Shown: one piece after another, positions 1-5,077 of the stretch | Layout: every line of letters starts with the position of its first letter | Numbering within the stretch: position 1 is the first letter of the stretch | Source: Chitinophagales bacterium | Lineage (GTDB): Bacteria; Bacteroidota; Bacteroidia; Chitinophagales; Chitinophagaceae | DNA length: 5,077 bases | Direction: 5' to 3' | NCBI GenBank assembly: GCA_025355935.1 | Contig: JANXYS010000014.1 | Span: forward strand, 1 to 5,077 | Notes under the pieces: generated by a model | Told to the model about the DNA's origin: nothing | Seen by the model: the letters and a program-made list of their open reading frames with translations, nothing else | Database searches by the model: none | Position numbers and translations under genes: made by a program

Positions 1-880
1 TAATATCCCCATCGGAATTGGCAAGAACCAGCCCTTCGTTACTTTTTTCAATGATTGACCGAAAACGTTTTTCACTTGCCCGCAGCTTTTCTTCAACCTC
101 TTTTTGTTTAGTTACATTTTGCGTCACGCCGACTAACCTTATAGCTTCGCCTTCCTCATTCCTGATAGCATATCCACGATCGATAATATAGGCGAAAGTG
201 CCATTGTTCCTGATCACCCTGCATTCTATCTCAAAATTTTCTACGTTTTTATTGTTTAGAATGTGATCAATCTTTGCGCTAACTTTTTTCTTATCTGCGG
301 GATGAACCCTCTCCCACCAACTATCCGCAAGCTTACTGTCATCATTCTCACTTCCAAATAATCGATCCCATGCATTCTTGTTCCGATATACTTTGTTTTT
401 CAGAAGGTCCCAATCCCAAACCATGTCGCTGGTAGCCTTTGATACCAGCTTATAACGTTCATTACTTAAAAGCAGGGATTCGGATATGCGTTTTCTTTCA
501 ATGCTATAGACAATGGTTTTTCCCAGAAGTTTTTTTTCAAGATCAGTATTTACTAAGAAATCCTGTGCACCCTTATTAATTGCTAAAAGAGCCAGACTGG
601 TATTTTCAGCGCCTGTAAGGATAACGATGGGTATCTGGCGGCTATAGGATTGAATAGTCATAAATACCTGGATTCCGGATTCATCTGTTAAGTCAAAATC
701 AAGAAAAATGATGTCAACGGAATCATTTTTTAGAAAGCGAAGTGTTGATTTAATGGAGTTTTGGTGTGAAACCTTTTTAACCGGTATTGTGCAATCGAGA
801 AAAATGCGGTCCAATAATTTGTTCTCAGCTTCACGGCCATGAACTATTAACACATTTATCCCTGCAGCTGTCGACTCCAT
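1..880 (-). CDS. Receiver-PAS sensor protein, probably a hybrid sensor histidine kinase (3' end outside window)
   Basis: Reading leftward from the ATG at 880-878, the frame is open for 293 codons to the window edge, so the C-terminal part is missing. Residues about 8-130 form a response-regulator receiver fold: the LIV strand, phosphoacceptor-like D61 in FLDFDL, T89 in VILTG, and GAQDFLV before the last strand. Two key positions are lost. The acidic pair after the first strand is H14-G15, and the conserved lysine is N111. Residues about 140-258 are a PAS_3 domain (WWERVHPADKKKV at 188-200) with its PAC end (GVTQNVTKQKEVEEKL at 251-266). A second PAS begins near 270 (RFRSIIEKSNEGLVLANSDG). Proteins of this layout in Bacteroidota usually end in a cytoplasmic histidine kinase module, but none is visible, so kinase activity is inferred. 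No transmembrane segment is seen. The gene is divergent from a LuxR-type regulator 179 bases away. No Shine-Dalgarno is present. A weak -7-like TATATTTT lies at 925-918 without a matching -33 box. Confidence 0.88.
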   Translation of the reverse strand, partial: MESTAAGINVLIVHGREAENKLLDRIFLDCTIPVKKVSHQNSIKSTLRFLKNDSVDIIFLDFDLTDESGIQVFMTIQSYSRQIPIVILTGAENTSLALLAINKGAQDFLVNTDLEKKLLGKTIVYSIERKRISESLLLSNERYKLVSKATSDMVWDWDLLKNKVYRNKNAWDRLFGSENDDSKLADSWWERVHPADKKKVSAKIDHILNNKNVENFEIECRVIRNNGTFAYIIDRGYAIRNEEGEAIRLVGVTQNVTKQKEVEEKLRASEKRFRSIIEKSNEGLVLANSDGDI

Positions 881-957
881 AGTCTAAATATATTCTTTTA
901 GGTAAGAAAACAGATAAAAAATATAATCGAATTAATTGGACCTAGGCATTTTTAAAA

Positions 958-983
958 GGCTAATCAGCGATAATTAACTAGCC
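958..983. promoter_or_regulatory. Possible operator: GGCTA/TAGCC inverted repeat upstream of the -33 box
   Basis: GGCTA at 958-962 and TAGCC at 979-983 form a five-base inverted repeat with a 16-base, AT-rich spacer. Its centre lies about 20 bases upstream of the -33 box at 991 and about 56 bases upstream of the predicted start site. That is where a dimeric activator could bind, and the site is shared with the divergent sensor gene. The arms are short enough to arise by chance, so this is a weak candidate. Confidence 0.2.
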
Positions 984-990
984 GTAAAAC

Positions 991-1021
991 TTTGTGCTGA
1001 CTTTTCTTATTAGTAAGTTTG
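991..1021 (+). promoter_or_regulatory. Bacteroidota-type promoter of the LuxR-family response regulator
   Basis: TTTG at 991-994 and TAAGTTTG at 1014-1021 are separated by 19 bases. This matches the -33 (TTTG) and -7 (TAnnTTTG) consensus of the Bacteroidota primary sigma factor exactly. Transcription should start near 1026-1028, giving a leader of roughly 33 bases before the ATG at 1060. That leader has no Shine-Dalgarno motif, as is usual in this phylum. The promoter assignment rests on sequence match only. Confidence 0.75.
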
Positions 1022-1059
1022 TTTATTAGAAATCCTGGTCTAATTGTAAAACCCGCACC

Positions 1060-1701
1060 ATGTCGATACCAACATTGAAAAAGTTTCTTTTGATCGACGA
1101 CCATATGGTAGTACGATCCGGAATAAAAATTCTCCTGTCTGAAATTTACAAGCCTTCACAAATTGATGAGGCATTTGATGGTGATAGCGCGCTTGAAAAA
1201 ATAAAGGCTACAGCATATGATCTGGTGATGCTGGATATCCAAATGCCAAACACTGATACGTTTGGACTAATGGAATATTTTAAAACTAATTTTCCTGATT
1301 TAAAAGTTCTGATCTTTTCTATGAGCCCCGAAAATATTTATGCTAAAAGATTTTTAAAAGCAGGTGCACGTGGCTTTATTAATAAGGATGCTCCATTAGA
1401 AGAAATTAAAAAAGCAATTAACCAGGTACTTAAAAACAGCAGGTATATGAGTGAGGCGATGCTGGAAGATCTTGCAGAAAGTAGTGGGGGCGCTAAGGAC
1501 AACAATTTATTTAATACATTATCGGCCAGAGAATTTGAAATTACTTCTTTGCTGCTCAATGGCCAAACCATTAGTCATATTGCTCATGCATTGCATTTAC
1601 AGGTTTCAACTGTGGGAACTCATAAAGCAAGAATTTTTGACAAGCTTAAAGTAGGAAACCTACTGGAGCTAAAAGAGCTTGCTAACAGTTATCATCTCTA
1701 G
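1060..1701 (+). CDS. NarL/FixJ-family response regulator with LuxR-type DNA-binding domain
   Basis: This is a complete two-domain cytoplasmic transcription regulator of 213 residues, the normal length for the family. The N-terminal receiver (about 7-125) has every canonical residue: acidic pair D13-D14 in LLIDDH, phosphoacceptor D59 in VMLDIQMP, S87 at the switch position and K109 in FINKDAP. A linker of about 25 residues leads to a LuxR/GerE helix-turn-helix (about 150-213). That domain shows LSAREFEI at 154-161, G168, and the recognition-helix segment VSTVGTHKARIFDKL at 182-196. Phosphorylation at D59 by a partner histidine kinase is expected to promote dimerisation and promoter binding; this is family knowledge. 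The partner and target genes cannot be read here, though the divergent receiver-PAS protein is the nearest candidate. The start follows a strong Bacteroidota promoter, and no terminator is evident after the TAG. Confidence 0.95.
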   Translation: MSIPTLKKFLLIDDHMVVRSGIKILLSEIYKPSQIDEAFDGDSALEKIKATAYDLVMLDIQMPNTDTFGLMEYFKTNFPDLKVLIFSMSPENIYAKRFLKAGARGFINKDAPLEEIKKAINQVLKNSRYMSEAMLEDLAESSGGAKDNNLFNTLSAREFEITSLLLNGQTISHIAHALHLQVSTVGTHKARIFDKLKVGNLLELKELANSYHL

Positions 1702-1737
1702 GAAAAATACACATCGAATCTTCCCAAGCCGTGGCCC

Positions 1738-2125
1738 ATGCAGCTAAATAAAAAGAAGATTAAAATTATAGTGATTTGTGTATCAGTGGTTTTAATAACC
1801 AATTTAAATCCTATACACAAAGTAATTGTTACTCTTACAGGCAGCAACTAATTTAAATACAGTATCAAAAACGAGGAGTGTACGTTTACTGAGGCTATAC
1901 AGGGTAGGGATACTGCCATGCTGCAGCGCTGGTTCAAGACTTATCAGCAATCAACTGGCGTTACGACTATTTATCGACTTTTCTTTAAAAATCCGTTTGC
2001 CTTTTGGAGGTATCTAGAATGTATTAAAGTTGACAGGTACAAATTTATCCTATGAGTCTTGGAGAGTGATAAGAGCAAGACGCGGCGAGAATTACGGTGA
2101 TTTAAGTAACTGGCAGGAGTTTTAA
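1738..2125 (+). pseudogene. Decayed gene for a small, probably membrane-anchored or secreted protein (one nonsense codon, one frameshift)
   Basis: A single decayed reading frame is visible. From the ATG at 1738, 37 codons encode a lysine-rich start and a hydrophobic stretch (KIKIIVICVSVVLITNL, residues 8-23 or so), like a signal peptide or membrane anchor. An in-frame TAA at 1849-1851 interrupts it. The same frame then stays open from 1852 to 2052 with protein-like composition (for example TFTEAIQGRDTAMLQRWF and KNPFAFWRYLE) until a TGA at 2053. The next frame over carries YESWRVIRARRGENYGDLSN from 2051 and ends at TAA 2123-2125. Removing one T from the TTT at 2044-2046 would join the two parts as RYKLSYESW. 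The intact protein would be near 128 residues. I do not recognise a named family and assign no function. Alternatively, the 37-codon part could be a separate small membrane peptide, or the frameshift could be a sequencing error. No promoter was found; the gene lies 36 bases after the response regulator and could be read through from it. Confidence 0.65.
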
Positions 2126-2236
2126 TCCCAAGTACTCTTCGTCGATATAACTAGAAAAGCAATGTCAAACCTTGCGAACACCGGGAAGCAATTTTGAGTT
2201 ATTCCACATACGGATTGAGCTTTAGGATCTTGTAAG
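2126..2236. other. Intergenic stretch with no recognisable feature
   Basis: This lies between the 3' end of the gene remnant and the 3' end of the convergent tRNA gene. It contains short open stretches only, with no strong hairpin followed by a T run on either strand and no clear repeat. A GCAA/TTGC four-base stem before TTTT on the minus strand is too weak to call a terminator. Confidence 0.5.
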
Positions 2237-2308
2237 TGGCCTCGCCAAGAATCGAACTTGGATCTGGAGCTTCGGAAACTCTTATACTATCCATTGTACT
2301 ACGAGGCC
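2237..2308 (-). tRNA. tRNA-Arg, anticodon CCG
   Basis: The 72-nucleotide cloverleaf reads on the minus strand from 2308. The acceptor stem GGCCTCG pairs with CGAGGCC, and A is the discriminator base. The D-stem GTAC pairs with GTAT around an eight-base loop containing GG. The anticodon loop TTCCGAA places CCG at 2275-2273. The variable loop has four bases (AGAT), and the T-arm is CCAAG, TTCGATT, CTTGG. It reads arginine CGG codons. The 3' CCA is not encoded (the next bases are CTT) and must be added by nucleotidyltransferase. The first anticodon-stem pair (27-43) is A-C, a mismatch; the other four pairs hold. The gene starts six bases after the stop of the marC-like gene on the same strand, so it is probably cut from a shared transcript or driven from a promoter inside that gene. 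Confidence 0.95.
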
Positions 2309-2314
2309 AAAATA

Positions 2315-2911
2315 TCATTTACCAAAATCCTGGATGTTAGTTCCAAAGATTTTGACCGCTATGGCCAGCAATATTACGCCAAAGAATTTTCTTACAGCCA
2401 TTAAACCATTTGGGCCCAATGCTTTTTCTATCCACTTGAGCGACTGCAATACTAAAAATATAACAACCAGGTTAATTAATATCCCTATCAGGATATTACC
2501 ATCGTAAAAATTTGCTTTCAAAGACATGATGGTTGTAAGTGTTCCGGAACCTGCAATTAAGGGAAACGCAATTGGCACCACACTTCCCCCAACACGGCCG
2601 CTCTGGTCAGCTTTGAAAAACTCTATACCCAATACCATTTCAAGCCCAAGTATGAAAATAACAATGCTGCCCGCTACTGCAAAAGACTTCACATCCAACC
2701 CAAGCAGCGCGAGAAATTCCTGTCCTAAAAATAAAAAAAGTATCATCAGGGCACCGGAGGCAAAAGTAGCCTGACCGCTTTTTATCTGGCCCCCCATCTT
2801 TTGTTTAAGGGTGATCAAAACGGGAGCGCTGCCTAACATATCGATAACAGCAAAGAGCGTAAACGAAACCGTTAATATTTCTTTAATTGCAATCCTTCTA
2901 AGCTCGAACAT
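2315..2911 (-). CDS. MarC family integral membrane protein (UPF0056)
   Basis: This is a six-helix inner-membrane protein of 198 residues from the chosen start. Predicted membrane segments lie near residues 11-33, 47-68, 76-97, 110-130, 139-160 and 175-192. MarC-family signatures are visible: FAVIDMLGSAPVLITL in the first helix, LGIEFFKAD after the third, PIAFPLIAGSGTLTTIMSL in the fourth and RKFFGVILLAIAVKIF in the last. The biochemical function of the family is unsettled; the name comes from the E. coli marC locus, and a role in antibiotic resistance there was not upheld. An ATG at 2941 would add ten residues (MHSIFVQTSN). I prefer the ATG at 2911 because the family normally begins just before the first helix and a TATCTTTG promoter element at 2933-2926 falls between the two codons. 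The gene follows the TonB-dependent receptor by 59 bases and is followed directly by tRNA-Arg. Confidence 0.9.
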   Translation of the reverse strand: MFELRRIAIKEILTVSFTLFAVIDMLGSAPVLITLKQKMGGQIKSGQATFASGALMILFLFLGQEFLALLGLDVKSFAVAGSIVIFILGLEMVLGIEFFKADQSGRVGGSVVPIAFPLIAGSGTLTTIMSLKANFYDGNILIGILINLVVIFLVLQSLKWIEKALGPNGLMAVRKFFGVILLAIAVKIFGTNIQDFGK

Positions 2912-2925
2912 ATTGCTAGTTTGAA

Positions 2926-2933
2926 CAAAGATA
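2926..2933 (-). promoter_or_regulatory. Possible -7 promoter element of the MarC-family gene
   Basis: TATCTTTG on the minus strand matches the Bacteroidota -7 consensus TAnnTTTG exactly. The expected TTTG about 19-20 bases upstream is missing; the nearest one, at 2964-2961, is 27 bases away, so the promoter is incomplete or weak. Transcription would start near 2920, about ten bases before the preferred ATG at 2911. An eight-base palindrome, TGTGCACA at 2935-2942, lies immediately upstream of the element. Confidence 0.4.
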
Positions 2934-2970
2934 CTGTGCACATTGTATTTATAGCCGCTTCAAAAAAGAT

Positions 2971-5077
2971 TCACTTTAAATTAAACGTACACCTCGCGCC
3001 TATAGTAAATGTGCCGGGAGCAGAAGGGTTATAATACCGGTTTCCGGCAGCGTTAAGATCGTTACCAAGACTGTAAGGATTATTCAACGACCATTCGTAC
3101 GCTGTATAAAGATCGAAGCTTGTTGTTTGATTCACCATTACAACCTTACCTAGTTTCAAGTTTATCAAATTATACCGTTCAGAGAAAAAAGTATTTGCAT
3201 CATTAAGTGGAATTGCACCCGTATAGCTAAAATTAGAATTTAAATAAAACTTGGCAGGGATTTTAAGTCCAAAGCCGCCCCCGGCAACGAAGTCAGGCGT
3301 ACCCGTAAGCCGGTTGCCATCGAATTTTTTTAAACCCTGTTGGTAATTCTTAAAGTGTGCACTGGTTGCCGTTAGATTTAACCAACATATGAGGTCTTTA
3401 AAAAACCCGGTCTTTGCGTCAAGCAGATGGTACCTAAGGGCAGTTTCAAAGCCGTGTTGATTTGTTTTTCCTGCATTGATATAAAACTCTGCGCCGGAAG
3501 AATCTCTACGACTGACAATCGTATTTTTTAAACTAAATACATAGTAACTGATGTCAATCCATAGTTTATCTTTTAGAAGAAATCCCTTAAGCCCTGCTTC
3601 ATAATTTATGCTGGTTTCTGCGGCGAGTGCGGTATTAAATATTCCATTACTTGCATGAATCTCATCAATTGATGGCGGTGAATACCCTTCACTTAATGCC
3701 AGGTAAAAATTGATAGTTTTTATTTTTATTGAAGCAGATATTCGTGGAATGATTTGAGCTCTAAACCCACTGCTTAATTTAGAAAAGGCGGGATTACTGA
3801 TCCTATTGAAACCATAATGAAACTTATTGTAGCTTATACCCGCATCGAACGCGAATGCAGGTGAAACCTGGACGTGGGTTTGTAAAAATACATTCCCTTG
3901 TTTAGACTTAATACGATCCTGGAATTGTAGGGTGTCCTTTACGCCATAACGGTTGCCGGAAACACTTGCATTTATGAACCCATATTGAAACTCACCCCCA
4001 ATGCTATGAGTGAATATTCTATTCTTAAATTGGAAAATTGTTCTTCCGCCCACGCCCTGCTCAAACTTCCTCTCGAAATTTCTGATGGCAGGGTTAGTAA
4101 AATCTGTATATGAACCGTATATACCCGTGATATTATGCCAATACTTTCCAAATTTCACATCATTACTTAAGCTTGTATAAAGAGTTTTTAAATGGAGCGA
4201 CGCTTTTTGGGCAACCGAGCCTGGAAAGGCGCCGGCCGCAGGGCGGGCGCCTGCCGGATTTTTCTTCATTTCTGCTAAGGTCAACCCGCCTGGAGTTTGA
4301 TAATAGAGGTCGCTGTAAAAAATATTTGCGTCCACTTTAGATGAACGGCTTGTCGCTGCAGTAAATATATAATTTGCGTTATCCCTCCGCATTCTGGATT
4401 GTTCGCGATAGCCATTTGCTTGCGCATGACTAAACGAAACTATCTGACTGGCTTTACCCTCAACCTCGTAACTAGCATTTGCCGAGTTGGCACCAAAACT
4501 ACCTGAACTGATATCAACATTCAATTGCTTTTTGCGAGCGATTGCAACCGATGAATTTAATAATACAACGCCCCCGGTTCCTGCACCATACATACTACCC
4601 GATGGGCCCTTGATAACCTCGATCTTTCCAATAATAGCCGGCGACAACTCATTAAAATAAGTATTGCCACTAGCATCGGTAAAAGGGATGCCATTCCAAT
4701 AAACTTTTACATTTCTTACCCCAAAAGTAGACCGCAGCAAATTACCCCGAATATTAAGTCGATAGCTGCCCGGGCTTCGCTGATCCATTTTTACCCCCGG
4801 GATGGTATTGAATGCTGAAACAAAAGATTGCGACGGAAATCGATCGAGAATGCTTTTTGAAAGAACCGATACAGAAGCAGAAACGTTATTGAGGTTTTTA
4901 TTGTTCTCAAAAGCTTTAACAATTGTTTCCTCCATAAGGCTAACATCTCTTTCTAGGATAATCAATTCAAATCGTTGCGCTGTGCAGTTTTGCAACTTAG
5001 TTATAAACCCTACGCCGCTAAAGGTGAGCCAGGCATCTACCCCCGAATAATGCATAGAATATTTTCCAACCGAATCG
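2971..5077 (-). CDS. TonB-dependent outer-membrane receptor, FecA/siderophore-receptor type (5' end outside window)
   Basis: This is an energy-coupled outer-membrane importer: a 22-strand barrel closed by a plug and driven by TonB-ExbBD. The frame is open to the right edge, so the first ATG seen (5055) is probably internal. The codons before it give DSVGKYS, continuing a carboxypeptidase-regulatory-like beta domain that ends near residue 40 (numbered from that Met). The plug spans about 55-170, with PGVKMDQRSPGSYRLNIRG at 86-104, YWNGIPFTDASGNTYF at 119-134 and IEVIKGPSGSMYGAGTGGV at 145-163. The barrel fills the rest, including PGGLTLAEMKKNPAGARP at 255-272, a motif I know from this receptor group, and a C-terminal strand TIGARCTFNLK with Phe at -4 but Lys rather than Phe last. 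The signal peptide lies beyond the window. At about 700 residues plus the missing part it is much shorter than SusC proteins, and no susD follows. A ferric siderophore or similar ligand is likely, but the substrate is not determined. It lies 59 bases upstream of marC. Confidence 0.93.
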   Translation of the reverse strand, partial: DSVGKYSMHYSGVDAWLTFSGVGFITKLQNCTAQRFELIILERDVSLMEETIVKAFENNKNLNNVSASVSVLSKSILDRFPSQSFVSAFNTIPGVKMDQRSPGSYRLNIRGNLLRSTFGVRNVKVYWNGIPFTDASGNTYFNELSPAIIGKIEVIKGPSGSMYGAGTGGVVLLNSSVAIARKKQLNVDISSGSFGANSANASYEVEGKASQIVSFSHAQANGYREQSRMRRDNANYIFTAATSRSSKVDANIFYSDLYYQTPGGLTLAEMKKNPAGARPAAGAFPGSVAQKASLHLKTLYTSLSNDVKFGKYWHNITGIYGSYTDFTNPAIRNFERKFEQGVGGRTIFQFKNRIFTHSIGGEFQYGFINASVSGNRYGVKDTLQFQDRIKSKQGNVFLQTHVQVSPAFAFDAGISYNKFHYGFNRISNPAFSKLSSGFRAQIIPRISASIKIKTINFYLALSEGYSPPSIDEIHASNGIFNTALAAETSINYEAGLKGFLLKDKLWIDISYYVFSLKNTIVSRRDSSGAEFYINAGKTNQHGFETALRYHLLDAKTGFFKDLICWLNLTATSAHFKNYQQGLKKFDGNRLTGTPDFVAGGGFGLKIPAKFYLNSNFSYTGAIPLNDANTFFSERYNLINLKLGKVVMVNQTTSFDLYTAYEWSLNNPYSLGNDLNAAGNRYYNPSAPGTFTIGARCTFNLK

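Noticed and set aside
1338..1571. Minus-strand open frame of 77 codons inside the response regulator
   Set aside because: It lies antisense to a canonical receiver/LuxR gene, has no family resemblance or promoter, and its Leu/Ser-rich composition is typical of an antisense shadow.
1451..1654. Plus-strand open frame of 67 codons in another frame of the response regulator
   Set aside because: It overlaps the well-supported gene in a different frame and shows no recognisable motif.
1738..1851. Independent 37-residue membrane peptide
   Set aside because: It is possible, but the frame continues past its TAA with clearly protein-like sequence, so a nonsense-interrupted N-terminus explains it better. 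It is included in the pseudogene entry.
1826..2017. Plus-strand open frame of 63 codons in the middle region
   Set aside because: Its Leu/Arg/Ser-rich product looks random. The frame that includes 1852-2052 has the more protein-like composition and continues sensibly into the tail at 2051-2125.
2165..2190. Rho-independent terminator for the convergent transcripts
   Set aside because: Only a four-base GCAA/TTGC stem precedes four T residues on the minus strand, which is too weak to be a terminator.
2126..2308. Integration (att) site of a mobile element at the tRNA 3' end
   Set aside because: tRNA genes are common targets, but no repeat of the tRNA 3' end, integrase or foreign gene is present in the window.
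2526..2774. Plus-strand open frame of 82 codons antisense to the MarC-family gene
   Set aside because: It is a shadow of a strongly supported membrane protein gene; the product is rich in Pro, Ser and Thr with no motif.
4802..5050. Plus-strand open frame of 82 codons antisense to the receptor gene
   Set aside because: It is a shadow of the plug and N-terminal extension of the receptor, with no independent support.

Overview
The window looks like chromosomal DNA of a Bacteroidota bacterium, most likely Sphingobacteriaceae (Pedobacter or Mucilaginibacter type). Three things point there. There are no Shine-Dalgarno motifs before the start codons. There is an almost ideal Bacteroidota promoter (TTTG, 19 bases, TAnnTTTG). 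The protein families are typical of that phylum: a receiver-PAS sensor protein, a NarL/LuxR response regulator, a MarC-type membrane protein and a TonB-dependent receptor with a carboxypeptidase-like N-terminal extension. The genus is inferred from family resemblance, not proven.

Left part (1-1701): two signalling genes are transcribed divergently from a 179-base spacer. The minus-strand gene runs off the left edge; its visible part holds an N-terminal receiver-like domain, a PAS_3 domain with its PAC segment, and the start of a second PAS. Its receiver has lost the acidic pair and the conserved lysine. The plus-strand gene is a complete, canonical NarL/LuxR response regulator with a good promoter. 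They may belong to one signalling circuit, but the window does not show the kinase module.

Middle (1702-2236): this stretch has no intact gene, but it holds a clear gene remnant at 1738-2125. A protein-like reading frame is interrupted by one in-frame TAA and one frameshift and ends in a conserved-looking C-terminus. Positions 2126-2236 hold nothing recognisable.

Right part (2237-5077, all minus strand): in transcription order there is a TonB-dependent outer-membrane receptor (5' end beyond the window), a MarC-family inner-membrane protein 59 bases later, and a tRNA-Arg(CCG) starting 6 bases after the marC stop codon. The receptor probably imports a ferric siderophore or similar ligand, but the substrate cannot be read from the sequence. 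No functional link between receptor, MarC protein and tRNA is evident beyond co-orientation.

No CRISPR array, insertion sequence, phage gene or novel multi-gene system was seen. The most informative items are the decaying gene, the degenerate receiver domain and the tight marC-tRNA junction.
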